In this document: in pieces, positions 8,889-17,709 of the stretch
How positions within the stretch are numbered: the first letter of the stretch is position 1
Layout of the letters: every line of letters begins with the position of its first letter
DNA from: Hellea balneolensis DSM 19091
GTDB taxonomy: Bacteria > Pseudomonadota > Alphaproteobacteria > Caulobacterales > Maricaulaceae
DNA: 64,000 nt
Assembly: GCF_000428525.1 (NCBI RefSeq)
Contig: NZ_AUAC01000002.1
Location: 992,001-1,056,000 of the forward strand
Reading direction: 5' to 3'
Position numbers and translations under genes: made by a program
The notes under the pieces: model-generated
Seen by the model: the letters and a program-made list of their open reading frames with translations, nothing else
Databases searched by the model: none
Told to the model about the DNA's origin: nothing

Positions 8889-10139
8889 ATGGGTTATTCT
8901 GCATTTCGCATTTTAAAAGAGGCCATAACGGGTCATAAAGGCTGGAAACCTGTATGGCACAAAGCTGAGCCTTTGCCTGAATATGACATCGTTATTGTTG
9001 GCGGCGGTGGACACGGACTGGCCACTGCCCATTATCTCGCCTCAAAATTTGATCAAAAACGCATAGCCGTATTGGAAAAAGGGTGGATAGGCGGCGGAAA
9101 TGTTGGACGGAATACAACCATAATCCGCTCAAATTATATGCTCCATGAAAATGAAGCCTTTTACGAATTTTCACTAAAGCTCTGGGAAGGGCTTGAGCAA
9201 GACGTCAATTATAATGCAATGGTTAGTCAGCGCGGCGTTTTAAACCTCTATCATACAGACCCTCAGCGCGACGCCTACATACGGCGCGGTAATGCCATGC
9301 TTTTAAACGGCGCTGACGCTCAACTCCTTACGGCAGAAGGCGTGCGAAAAATGTACCCATTCCTTAATTTTGACGATGCCCGTTTTCCTATACGCGGAGG
9401 GCTTTTACAGCCGCGCGGCGGGACGGTCCGTCATGATGCTGTGGCTTGGGGTTATGCTCATGCCGCTGATAAAAGAGGCGTCGATATTATTGAAAATTGC
9501 GAAGTGACAGGATTTGATATCAAAGAAGGACGGTGCCACGGCGTCCAAACAACGCGCGGCCGCATCGGCGCAAAGAAAGTCGGCGTTGCTGTTGCTGGAA
9601 ATTCGGGGCGCGTCATGGCCATGGCGGGCATGCGCCTACCTATCGAAAGCCACGTCCTACAAGCCTTTGTCAGTGAAGGCCTGAAACCTTTGCTTGATGG
9701 TGTTATCACTTATGGCGCAGGTCACTTTTATGTCAGCCAATCCGATAAAGGCGGTCTTGTTTTTGGCGGGGATATTGACGGCTATAATTCCTATGCACAG
9801 CGCGGAAACTTACCCGTTGTCGAAGATGTCTGCGAAGGCGGCATGAGCGTAATGCCCATGATCGGAAAAGCCAGAATGCTTCGAATGTGGGGCGGTATTA
9901 TGGATATGTCTATGGACGGCTCACCCATTATAGATAAGACCCATATTGACGGTCTCTATTTTAATGGCGGCTGGTGTTATGGCGGCTTCAAAGCGACCCC
10001 GGCCAGCGGCTATAGTTTTGCTCATTTGCTTGCAACTGATAGTTATCACGAGACAGCAAAAGCTTATCGTCTGGATCGTTTTGCACGGGGTTATATGATC
10101 GATGAAAAGGGGCAGGGCGCTCAGCCTAATCTTCACTGA
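8889..10139 (+). CDS. soxB: Sarcosine oxidase beta subunit family, set 1
   Basis: The 416-residue flavoprotein belongs to the DAO/SoxB family. It has the FAD motif [15 protein letters not shown] near residue 36 and the conserved [16 protein letters not shown] segment. His182, in the motif GTVRHDAVAWGYA, aligns with the histidine that carries covalent FMN in heterotetrameric sarcosine oxidase. The SoxB family oxidises the N-methyl group of sarcosine to the imine, passing the carbon to THF bound on the alpha subunit. It is the first gene of a four-gene plus-strand operon (B-D-A-G). Its stop overlaps the soxD start by one base. It is a paralogue of the set 2 SoxB at 45851-47101, clearly related but not near-identical, so the two sets may differ in substrate. 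Confidence 0.9.
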   Translation: MGYSAFRILKEAITGHKGWKPVWHKAEPLPEYDIVIVGGGGHGLATAHYLASKFDQKRIAVLEKGWIGGGNVGRNTTIIRSNYMLHENEAFYEFSLKLWEGLEQDVNYNAMVSQRGVLNLYHTDPQRDAYIRRGNAMLLNGADAQLLTAEGVRKMYPFLNFDDARFPIRGGLLQPRGGTVRHDAVAWGYAHAADKRGVDIIENCEVTGFDIKEGRCHGVQTTRGRIGAKKVGVAVAGNSGRVMAMAGMRLPIESHVLQAFVSEGLKPLLDGVITYGAGHFYVSQSDKGGLVFGGDIDGYNSYAQRGNLPVVEDVCEGGMSVMPMIGKARMLRMWGGIMDMSMDGSPIIDKTHIDGLYFNGGWCYGGFKATPASGYSFAHLLATDSYHETAKAYRLDRFARGYMIDEKGQGAQPNLH

Positions 10140-10417
10140 TGATTATTCACCACCCTCTTCTTGGCCCTCGCGATGCCTCCGAATTTGTCTATTTGGGCGA
10201 TGCATCGCTTATGAACCGTCCCAACCCTAAATCGGAAACGGCGGCAGATGACTTTTACAGCTATCAATATTTAAGAGACAACCCGATGGGTGAACACAGA
10301 GAACTTTGGTATCACGAGCAAGGCGATAGATCTTGGTTAGTCGTCACACGCAACACGCTGACCCATGACATAACAAAAGTTGAATTAGCGCGTGATGTTG
10401 CGAGGGCTCAAAAATGA
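10139..10417 (+). CDS. soxD: Sarcosine oxidase delta subunit, set 1, lacking zinc cysteines
   Basis: The 92-residue protein is recognisable from its position between soxB and soxA and from segments such as ASEFVYLGDA, RDNPMGEHRELWYHE and NTLTHDI. Family delta subunits bind structural zinc through Cys6, Cys9, His59 and Cys63. Here the N-terminus reads MIIHHPLLGPRD with no cysteine, His59 is kept, and position 63 is aspartate. The zinc site is therefore almost certainly lost. The set 2 paralogue keeps all four ligands. The start overlaps the soxB stop by one base and the end overlaps the soxA start by four bases. Confidence 0.85.
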   Translation: MIIHHPLLGPRDASEFVYLGDASLMNRPNPKSETAADDFYSYQYLRDNPMGEHRELWYHEQGDRSWLVVTRNTLTHDITKVELARDVARAQK

Positions 10418-13242
10418 GCCTCATTGATACAACAAAGACTTTAAATTTCACCTTTAATGGCAAGGCCTATCAAGGGTTTGAAGGCGATACGCTGGCCTCA
10501 GCCCTGCTTAGGAATAAGGTTCGCATTGTAGGCCGGAGCTTTAAATATCATCGTCCACGCGGCATTATGGGCGCAGGCAGCGAAGAGCCAAATGCGCTTG
10601 TAGAAATTCATGGCGCGGGAACCTGCGAGCCTAATCGCCGCGCAACGACCATTAAATTATTTGAGGGACTAGACGCTAGAAGCCAAAATCATATGGGGAC
10701 TCTTAATTTTGATGCGCTTGCCATTAATGACTTTATGCATCCTTTTCTGGCGTCAGGATTTTACTACAAGACATTTATGTGGCCCAAAGCTTTTTGGGAA
10801 AAGCTCTATGAGCCTGTTATTCGCCGCGCAGCTGGACTTGGAACGCTCTCTAAAGCCGTTGACCCTGACAGTTATGATAAAGGGTTTTTACATTGCGATG
10901 TTCTAATCATTGGGGCCGGGCCCGCTGGCCTGCAATCAGCTTTAAATCTTGGTCTGGGAGGAAAGCATATTATTTTAGCGGATGATGATTTTCGCATGGG
11001 CGGACGATTACTCTCTGAAACTTATGAGATTGACGCCGCCCCTGCTCTGACATGGGTCGAGCAAACACTTAAAACTCTAGAGTCACTCCCCAATGTTCGC
11101 CTGATGCCTCGCACCGCCATTTATGGGGTTTATGATCACGGCATTTATGGTGGCCTTGAAACCACGACGGATAAGATAGGCATCGCGAAGCCCCGTCATA
11201 TACTTTGGCGCATCTATGCCAACTCATCCATATTAGCGGCGGGAGCGACTGAGCGTCCTATCGCCTTTGCGAATAATGACCGTCCTGGCGTCATGCTTGC
11301 GAGTGCTGTGCGGAGCTATAAAAACCGCTTCGGCATTGAATTGGAAAACACGGCTCTTCTGACGAATAATGATGACGGATTACGGACAGATGCCGCGCAT
11401 ATTTTCGACACGCGCAACGGCGACTATGTCATGGATGTTGGGGGCCGAAAGGGCGTGCGTTCCGTCACGCTCAACACAGGTGAAAATGTTGCTGCCAACC
11501 ATCTGGCTGTATCTGGTGGCTGGAATCCTAACGTGCATTTGACCTGCCATAAGCGAGGCCGCCCGAAATGGGATGAAGCCCTGAGCTGTTTCGTGCCAGA
11601 TACACATACGCTTCCATCTGACATGTCTGTTATCGGGGCAGCCAATGGAAAGTTCTCAACCCATGGCGCCTTTATGGACGCCAATGACATCTGTGAAAAG
11701 CTAGGGGTGAAAGCATCAGAACTTCCGCAAACGGAAGACGCGCCTGTCAAGATTTCTGCTTTTTGGCATGTCAAAGGTACAAAGCGGGCTTGGGTCGATT
11801 TCCAAAATGATGTGACAGCCAAAGATATTACCCTCGCGCACCAAGAAGGCTTTTCGTCTGTTGAGCATGTTAAACGCTACACCACATTAGGTATGGCAAC
11901 AGATCAAGGCAAAACCTCTAATGTTGTCGGCTTAGCCGTCTTGGCGGACGCCATCGGGCAGAGTATTCCTGAAACGGGGACCACGATTTTTCGGCCTCCC
12001 TATACACCTGTTCCAATAGGCGCTTTTGCAGGGACGCATCGCGGGCAACACTTCAAACCAACAAGGCTGACGCCCTCCCATAAATATGTCGCTGAAAATA
12101 GCGCAACTTTTATTGAGGCAGGTTATTGGAAACGTTCGCAATGGCTTGCCCGCGAAGGTGAAAAAGGGTGGCGCGACAGCGTTGATCGTGAAGTCCTCAT
12201 GACGCGCAACTCTGTTGGTATTTGTGACGTTACGACCCTCGGTAAGATTGATGTGCAGGGCCGTGATGCAGGAAAGTTTCTTAATAAGGTTTACGTCAAT
12301 ACATTCTCTACTCTTAAAGTCGGCAAATGTCGTTACGGATTGATGTTGCGCGAGGACGGAATAGCCATGGATGACGGCACAACAGCGCGGCTCTCAGAGA
12401 CGCATTTTGTAATGACGACAACCACGGCCAAAGCGGGCCCCGTCTTCAGGCATCTAGAATATGTGCGGCAATGCCTTTATCCCGATATGGATGTTCATCT
12501 AATTTCGACGACAGATCAATGGGCGCAATACTCCGTGGCCGGTCCAAATTCGCGCAAACTTCTAGAAAAAATCGTTGATCCAAAATTTGATATTTCGAAT
12601 GAAGCTTTCCCTTATATGGCTTGCGGTGAAATTACGATTTGCGGCGGCATACGAGCGCGTCTCTTCCGTCTTTCTTTCTCAGGGGAACTCGCTTATGAAA
12701 TCTCCGTTCCTGCCCGTTACGGCGACACGCTTATCCGCGAAATGATGCATCAAGGCGAAGCATTTGACGCCGTTCTCTACGGCACAGAAGCACTCGGTGT
12801 TATGCGAATTGAGAAAGGTCATGCCGCCGGTAATGAATTAAACGGAACAACGACAGCCAATGCCCTAGGGCTTGGCGGCTTCGTCTCTAAAAAGAAAGAC
12901 TGCATCGGAAAAGTATTATCACAGCGTGAAGGACTGGTTTCTGAAGAGGCATTGCAAATGGTCGGCTTTATTCCAGTGAACCCGAAAGACAAATTAACAA
13001 ATGGGGCTCACTTTATTCCCAAGGGAACAGCCCCCTCCCCTGAAACGGATCATGGCTATATGAGTTCAGTCGCATGGTCCCCCATGTTAAAGACTTATAT
13101 TGGATTAGGTTTTCTCAAAAATGGACAAAATCGTCTTGGGGAAGTTATTCAAGCCAGCCATCTTATGGGAAATAGTCATGTTGATGTAACAGTTGTAAGC
13201 CCGCATTTCTTTGATCCAAAGGGAGAGCGTCTGCGTGCCTAA
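10414..13242 (+). CDS. soxA: Sarcosine oxidase alpha subunit family, set 1
   Basis: The 942-residue subunit starts with a ferredoxin-like region (about 10-100, RSFKYHRPRGIMGAG). An NAD(P)-binding disulfide-reductase-like domain follows (VLIIGAGPAGLQSA near 165, then AAGATERPIAF). The C-terminal aminomethyltransferase (GcvT-like) domain, from about residue 560, binds THF; its conserved segments include RNSVGICDVTTLGKIDVQG and GPNSRKLLEKI. In the complex it carries NAD and passes the oxidised methyl carbon to THF as 5,10-methylene-THF. The start overlaps soxD by four bases and the 3' end overlaps the probable soxG start. The domain order and length are normal for the family. Confidence 0.9.
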   Translation: MSLIDTTKTLNFTFNGKAYQGFEGDTLASALLRNKVRIVGRSFKYHRPRGIMGAGSEEPNALVEIHGAGTCEPNRRATTIKLFEGLDARSQNHMGTLNFDALAINDFMHPFLASGFYYKTFMWPKAFWEKLYEPVIRRAAGLGTLSKAVDPDSYDKGFLHCDVLIIGAGPAGLQSALNLGLGGKHIILADDDFRMGGRLLSETYEIDAAPALTWVEQTLKTLESLPNVRLMPRTAIYGVYDHGIYGGLETTTDKIGIAKPRHILWRIYANSSILAAGATERPIAFANNDRPGVMLASAVRSYKNRFGIELENTALLTNNDDGLRTDAAHIFDTRNGDYVMDVGGRKGVRSVTLNTGENVAANHLAVSGGWNPNVHLTCHKRGRPKWDEALSCFVPDTHTLPSDMSVIGAANGKFSTHGAFMDANDICEKLGVKASELPQTEDAPVKISAFWHVKGTKRAWVDFQNDVTAKDITLAHQEGFSSVEHVKRYTTLGMATDQGKTSNVVGLAVLADAIGQSIPETGTTIFRPPYTPVPIGAFAGTHRGQHFKPTRLTPSHKYVAENSATFIEAGYWKRSQWLAREGEKGWRDSVDREVLMTRNSVGICDVTTLGKIDVQGRDAGKFLNKVYVNTFSTLKVGKCRYGLMLREDGIAMDDGTTARLSETHFVMTTTTAKAGPVFRHLEYVRQCLYPDMDVHLISTTDQWAQYSVAGPNSRKLLEKIVDPKFDISNEAFPYMACGEITICGGIRARLFRLSFSGELAYEISVPARYGDTLIREMMHQGEAFDAVLYGTEALGVMRIEKGHAAGNELNGTTTANALGLGGFVSKKKDCIGKVLSQREGLVSEEALQMVGFIPVNPKDKLTNGAHFIPKGTAPSPETDHGYMSSVAWSPMLKTYIGLGFLKNGQNRLGEVIQASHLMGNSHVDVTVVSPHFFDPKGERLRA

Positions 13243-13804
13243 ATTATCACCCACTCTGCCCCTTGAGAGTTTCTCAAAACACTGGCCTGGCTTGACGATA
13301 GAAGAGCATTATATTGGGGAACTTATCTCTTTGGCTATTGCCCGTGAAGAAGAGAGCGCTTTTAAAACCGCCTTTAAAAAGACATTTGGCAAGGCCCCGC
13401 CTGAGCCTTCACAGCTCATGGCCGTTAAAGGCGGCTATGCGATCTGGTCTTCCCTCGAACAGTATTTAATCTTGCTTGAGGGCGAGAATATAAATGCTGA
13501 TAAAGATATCGCCAAGAAGATGGGCCCATCTGCTTATACAACGCTGCAAAGCGATGGTTGGGCCTCAATTGACATAAAGGCAAAGACCTCCAAAAGCACA
13601 GCTCTATATGATGTGCTTGAGCGCTTTATTCCGCTTAATTTACGGCAAGCTCCAGAGGGCTTTACAAGCCGTACATCAGCGCATCATATCGCTGTCATTG
13701 TCATAAAATATAGCGAGACTGAAATTCAGCTTTTGACCCCGCGAAGCTCGGCAGGGTCATTCTTAGAATCTCTCATTCACACCGCAGAAAACGTGCTTAG
13801 CTAA
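13235..13804 (+). CDS. soxG: Sarcosine oxidase gamma subunit, set 1
   Basis: The protein is about 189 residues and is identified mainly by position after soxA and weak SoxG features (DGWASIDIKAKTSK, RTSAHHIAVIVIKY). SoxG proteins diverge quickly and help assemble the tetramer. The start chosen is the GTG at 13235, eight bases after GGGAGAG and inside the soxA stop region; an ATG at 13211 would give eight more residues but lacks a good ribosome site. The 3' end overlaps the convergent mttB-like gene by eight bases. It is noticeably different from the set 2 gamma subunit. Confidence 0.72.
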   Translation: MPKLSPTLPLESFSKHWPGLTIEEHYIGELISLAIAREEESAFKTAFKKTFGKAPPEPSQLMAVKGGYAIWSSLEQYLILLEGENINADKDIAKKMGPSAYTTLQSDGWASIDIKAKTSKSTALYDVLERFIPLNLRQAPEGFTSRTSAHHIAVIVIKYSETEIQLLTPRSSAGSFLESLIHTAENVLS

Positions 13805-15332
13805 TATTACTATCAGGGAAGCTGGCCTTACGCTCTTCCATGTATTTTAAAAGACGCGCATCAATATCAGGGTCAAGCTCCGGCGCGACATATTCATTCA
13901 ACATGGTTTTATAAACTTTCTCAGCGCGATCCTCAGCTGACAGACTGCCGTCTTCGACCCATTGCTCAAAGCTACTATTGTCTGACACATTGGACTGATA
14001 AAACGCTGTTTTGAAATTCTTTTGGGTATGTTCACAGCCTAGGAAATGCTGTCCCGGTCCGACTTCGGCAATCGCGTCCATGGCTTGACCATTAGCTGAC
14101 ATATCTACGCCTTTCGCAAATTTCGCCATCATACCAGCTTGGTCAGCATCCATGATAAATTTCTCATAGCCCATAGCCAGACCGCCCTCAAGCCAACCCG
14201 CCGTATGTAGCATAAAGTTCACGCCTGCCATTAGGCCTGTTTGTAAGGAATTCGCGGCCTCATAACCAGCTTGAGCGTCAGGGATCTTGGACGCATTAAA
14301 CCCGCCCGCAGACCGGAAAGGCACGCCCAAACGCCGGGCCAAGGCAGCGCTCATATTGATAATCAGCGACGCTTCTGGTGTCCCGAATGTCGGCGCGCCT
14401 GTTTGCATTGACATAGACGTCACAAAGTTTCCGTAGATCACGGGCGCTCCAGGACGAACCAGTTGCGTCAGCGCCATACCCGCTAAGCCTTCGGCCAAAC
14501 TTTGCGCCGCAACACCTGCGGCTGTGACTGGCGACATCGCGCCTGAAACCACAAAAGGGCTTGGCATGGCGCATTGCCCTGATCGTGCGTAGTTCTTCAG
14601 CGCGCCTAACATAACGCGGTCCCATGTCATGGGTGAATTCGCGTTGATGAGGTTGACCAAAACGCAATTCTCTTCAACGAAATCGTCACCAAAAACAATC
14701 TTGGCCATATCAATTGTATCGATCGCGCGCTCAGGCTGGGTCACAGACCCCATAAAAGCTTTGTCTGAATATTTGATATGACTGTAATTCATATCAAAAT
14801 GACGCTTGTTCACGGGCAAATCTACGGGCTCACACACCGTCCCGCCGCTGTGATGCAGATTAGGCGACATATAGGCGAGTTTCACAAAATTGCGGAAATC
14901 TTCAATATTGGCGTAACGCCGCCCGCCCTCTTTTGAATAGACAAAAGGCGGCCCGTAAGCCGGAACAAGAACTGTATTATTACCTCCAATTTGAACATTA
15001 TTAGCGGGGTTACGCGCAAATTGGGTAAACTCTTTCGGAGCCGTCGCTTGAATAATTTCGCGGCACATACCCCTTGGAAAGCGCACGCGGTCACCATCCG
15101 CTTTTGCGCCCGCTTTGACAAAGTAATCAATAGACTCGGGGTCTTCTTGGATTTCAAGTCCGACCTCTTCGAGGAGCGTATCCGCATTATGCTCAAGCTG
15201 TGCAAGATCTGTATCGTTGAGGACAGAATAAGTTGGAATATTGCGTTTAATATAAGGGTCGCGAGGCGGAGCCTCAGCCCCTCTCGCAGCGGCACGGCCG
15301 GCACGGCCTCCTGATCTAGCGCGTCTAGCCAT
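13797..15332 (-). CDS. mttB: MttB-family (non-pyrrolysine) betaine:corrinoid methyltransferase
   Basis: The 511-residue protein belongs to the trimethylamine methyltransferase superfamily (COG5598). It has the characteristic barrel segments NNTVLVPAYGPPFVYS, SGGTVCEPVDLP and SMSMQTGAPTFGTPEASL, and the C-terminal GPGQHFLGCEHT. There is no in-frame amber codon where methanogen MttB carries pyrrolysine, so it belongs with the MtgB/MtpB/MtcB type, which demethylate glycine betaine, proline betaine or carnitine onto a corrinoid protein. The N-terminus is an Arg/Ala/Gly-rich tail (first 24 residues). It is the last gene of an operon that also encodes the corrinoid carrier and methylcorrinoid:THF methyltransferase. 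Glycine betaine is the likeliest substrate given the neighbours, but this is inference. Confidence 0.87.
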   Translation of the reverse strand: MARRARSGGRAGRAAARGAEAPPRDPYIKRNIPTYSVLNDTDLAQLEHNADTLLEEVGLEIQEDPESIDYFVKAGAKADGDRVRFPRGMCREIIQATAPKEFTQFARNPANNVQIGGNNTVLVPAYGPPFVYSKEGGRRYANIEDFRNFVKLAYMSPNLHHSGGTVCEPVDLPVNKRHFDMNYSHIKYSDKAFMGSVTQPERAIDTIDMAKIVFGDDFVEENCVLVNLINANSPMTWDRVMLGALKNYARSGQCAMPSPFVVSGAMSPVTAAGVAAQSLAEGLAGMALTQLVRPGAPVIYGNFVTSMSMQTGAPTFGTPEASLIINMSAALARRLGVPFRSAGGFNASKIPDAQAGYEAANSLQTGLMAGVNFMLHTAGWLEGGLAMGYEKFIMDADQAGMMAKFAKGVDMSANGQAMDAIAEVGPGQHFLGCEHTQKNFKTAFYQSNVSDNSSFEQWVEDGSLSAEDRAEKVYKTMLNEYVAPELDPDIDARLLKYMEERKASFPDSNIS

Positions 15333-15371
15333 ATCTTTTCTCCCTATAAGCGCGTGTCTTTTCTGCGCTAA

Positions 15372-15887
15372 TTATAATGTTTCCCCGCGCGTGCCTTGGG
15401 GCGGAAACCCCTCAAATTGCGGCAAGCCGTCAGTGATTTCGTAATAAGGCCCCTTATCTTTTACAAAGATATGACCTTTAACGGACAGGCCCTCAGTATC
15501 ATCTAGGTTTCCTGCCAATACACTTACAGTATCGCGGGCCGCTTCATCCCAAAACATATAACTGCCGCATGAGCCGCAATGCCCAGATTTGGAGGCCTCG
15601 GAAATAGGGAGCCAATTCACATCGCCACTGATGGTCAGATGATCCCGCTTCACTCCAGCAGCCGCGATATAGAGGCCCGTCAGATGTTGGCATTGCTTAC
15701 AATGACAATACCAAATATCCGACAGTCCCTCAGCGCTAAAAGAAACCGCGCCGCAAAGGCATTTACCCGTATATGTCTTAACCGCGGCGACGACGGCCTC
15801 CTCTACCGCGGCGAGCGCCTTCGCCTGTCCCTTCTGCAGGAGCAGGACGATAATTTTTAATCCAGTTCGCGCAGCTCGGGTCAACAC
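15372..15887 (-). CDS. GFA/CENP-V domain zinc protein, start uncertain
   Basis: This is a GFA-domain protein (glutathione-dependent formaldehyde-activating enzyme-like fold). The cysteine pattern is complete: CLCGAVSF, CHCKQCQHLTG and GHCGSCGSYMFWDEA. The domain begins at the segment TYTGKCLCG, where homologues normally start. In this sequence the codon there is GTT, not a start, and it overlaps the TAA of the upstream methyltransferase gene. The frame continues upstream through an Ala-rich stretch to a GTG at 15887, giving 171 residues and a 110-base overlap with the upstream gene; CTG codons near 15843-15850 are alternatives. A link to formaldehyde is suggested by the family name and operon context only. 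Confidence 0.72.
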   Translation of the reverse strand: MLTRAARTGLKIIVLLLQKGQAKALAAVEEAVVAAVKTYTGKCLCGAVSFSAEGLSDIWYCHCKQCQHLTGLYIAAAGVKRDHLTISGDVNWLPISEASKSGHCGSCGSYMFWDEAARDTVSVLAGNLDDTEGLSVKGHIFVKDKGPYYEITDGLPQFEGFPPQGTRGETL

Positions 15888-16683
15888 CGTTTAAAACGTC
15901 TGCGGCTCTGACAGCTGGCACTAAGCCCTCATGAAGAGGATTAACAATAGCTGATGTCATGCCTGTTGCAGCCAGCATGGGTAAAAATGCATTATTAATT
16001 GCATGGCGTTCTGGCAAACCAAAGGCGACATTAGATGCACCACAGGTCGTATTTACGCCCAATTCGGACCGTAAACGCCCAACCAATTTAAACACATCTG
16101 TGCCTGCACTATTTACTGCGCCAATTGGCATTACCAAAGGATCAACCACCACGTCTTCGGGTTTAATGCCGAAATCCGCCGCGCGGTTGACGATGCGTTT
16201 GGCCACTTCGAAGCGAACATCAGGATCTTCTGAAATCCCTGTATCATCATTTGAAATGGCGACGACGGCGCAATCGTATTTTGCGACAAGCGGCAAAATA
16301 CGTTCCATCACTTCTTCTTCCGCAGTAGTTGAGTTTAGCAGCGGGCGTCCTTTGTAAACTTTGAGGCCTGCTTCCAAAGCATCCATCACGGAGCTATCAA
16401 TACACAGAGGTACATCCGTTAAGCTTTGAATCAAAGGAATAACTTCTGACATGATAAGTGGTTCATCAGCCAAAGGCACACCTACATTGACGTCCAGAAT
16501 TTGAGCGCCGGCTTCGACTTGAGCGAGCGCCTCTTTCTTCACGCGCCAATAGTTAAACTCTTTAAGTTCTTTGGAAAACAGCTTTCGTCCCGTCGGGTTT
16601 ATGCGCTCTCCAATCATCGTGAAAGGTTGATCAAAACCGATCACATGTTCTTTGGTCGCTGACGCTAATATCGTTCGTGCCAT
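15778..16683 (-). CDS. Pterin-binding methylcorrinoid:tetrahydrofolate methyltransferase (MtgA/AcsE-like)
   Basis: The 301-residue protein is a DHPS-like TIM barrel of the MetH-pterin/AcsE/MtgA family. Diagnostic segments are MIGERINPTGRK, ILDVNVGVPLADE, PLCIDSS (near 95), PLLNSTTAEEE, VVDPLVMPIG and TTCGASNVAFGLPER. These bind folate and hold the methyl acceptor. In the operon it would move the methyl group from the corrinoid protein to THF. The last 20 residues form an Arg/Gly-rich tail (ARRGRGGRRRRG) outside the barrel, mirrored by the basic N-terminus of the MttB-like protein. The 3' end overlaps the GFA reading frame. Dihydropteroate synthase itself is unlikely because of the N5-methyl-pterin family motifs and the neighbours. 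Confidence 0.86.
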   Translation of the reverse strand: MARTILASATKEHVIGFDQPFTMIGERINPTGRKLFSKELKEFNYWRVKKEALAQVEAGAQILDVNVGVPLADEPLIMSEVIPLIQSLTDVPLCIDSSVMDALEAGLKVYKGRPLLNSTTAEEEVMERILPLVAKYDCAVVAISNDDTGISEDPDVRFEVAKRIVNRAADFGIKPEDVVVDPLVMPIGAVNSAGTDVFKLVGRLRSELGVNTTCGASNVAFGLPERHAINNAFLPMLAATGMTSAIVNPLHEGLVPAVRAADVLNGVDPSCANWIKNYRPAPAEGTGEGARRGRGGRRRRG

Positions 16684-16692
16684 TTTATAATC

Positions 16693-17709
16693 CTAATTAA
16701 TCTCTGCTGTTTCCGGTGCCCATGGCACGCGTCCATCTAAAACGCCTGAACGTTTTACAACATCTTTGACCCATTTTTCTTGGCGGTAAGCCATGACGTG
16801 AACACCGCTTACGCCAGATGTCTCTTTGAGCTGCTGCATGATTTCGACGCAGATGTTGCGTCCTTCCCGCAAAGGCTTATCTGCGCCTTCGAGGCGTTTA
16901 ATGATCGCATCGGGAATATGGACGCCCGGTACATTTGCGCGCATCCATTTTGCGGTTCTGGCTGAAGGTAAAACACCCACGCCAATAAGAATATAGGCTT
17001 TCTCAGTTAGCCCCATATCGACGGCTTTCTTCATAAACTCCTTAAGGATATCCATATCAAAACAATATTGTGATTGAATATATTCTGCTCCTGCCTCAAT
17101 CTTTTTAGCGAGTTGATCGACTCTGTTCGGGATAGGCGGCACAAAAGGATTAATAGACGAGCCGATAAATAATTTAGGCGCGAGATCAAGTTTACGTCCA
17201 CTTAGAAAACGCGACTCATCACGTAACACTCTTAAGGTTCGCGTCAGCGACACACTATCAAAATCAAAAACGGGTTTCGCCTCAGGATGATCGCCAGCAC
17301 CAACATCATCACCTGAAAGGCATAAAGCATTACAAACTCCCAATGCCGCAGCGCCCAATGTATCACCTTGAATCGCAATTCTATTTCTGTCGCGACAGGA
17401 TATTTGTAATATTGGAGAATACCCCGCACGCGTAAGAATAGCGCAAACAGCAAGACTGGACATATGACAATGCGCGCCCGATCCATCCGTCGCATTAATG
17501 GCGTCAACATACCCATCAAACAAAGAGGCCCGCGTGAGGACTTCATCAGGGTCAGCTGAATCAGGCGGAGCAATCTCTGTTGTGACAGCAAAATGCCCTG
17601 CTCTTAAAACGCGCTCAAAGCGGCCATGCGACACATGCCCCGGAAGCTGCGGAAGCGGATCGCCAGGATTAGTTCCAAGCGTTTCAACATTTGGAATTTC
17701 TTCTATCAT
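16693..17709 (-). CDS. metF: Methylenetetrahydrofolate reductase (MetF)
   Basis: The 338-residue protein has the MTHFR TIM-barrel pattern: FAVTTEIAPPDSADPDEVL at the N-terminus, a conserved NATDGSGAHCHMSSLA segment, ALCLSGDDVG, and the QSQYCFDMDILKEFM and ILIGVGVLPSARTAKWM strands. It interconverts 5,10-methylene-THF and 5-methyl-THF using FAD. The start overlaps the MetV-like stop by four bases (ATGA), so the two are coupled, as in the MetVF complex of acetogens. Because the operon produces methyl-THF from methylated substrates, this enzyme probably runs in the oxidative direction. A separate biosynthetic MetF may exist outside the window. Confidence 0.87.
   Translation of the reverse strand: MIEEIPNVETLGTNPGDPLPQLPGHVSHGRFERVLRAGHFAVTTEIAPPDSADPDEVLTRASLFDGYVDAINATDGSGAHCHMSSLAVCAILTRAGYSPILQISCRDRNRIAIQGDTLGAAALGVCNALCLSGDDVGAGDHPEAKPVFDFDSVSLTRTLRVLRDESRFLSGRKLDLAPKLFIGSSINPFVPPIPNRVDQLAKKIEAGAEYIQSQYCFDMDILKEFMKKAVDMGLTEKAYILIGVGVLPSARTAKWMRANVPGVHIPDAIIKRLEGADKPLREGRNICVEIMQQLKETSGVSGVHVMAYRQEKWVKDVVKRSGVLDGRVPWAPETAEIN

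Noticed and set aside
13797-15332. Pyrrolysine-containing MttB
   Set aside because: The frame runs through the position where methanogen MttB has an amber codon without any in-frame stop, and no pylTSBCD genes are present. It is a non-pyrrolysine MttB homologue.
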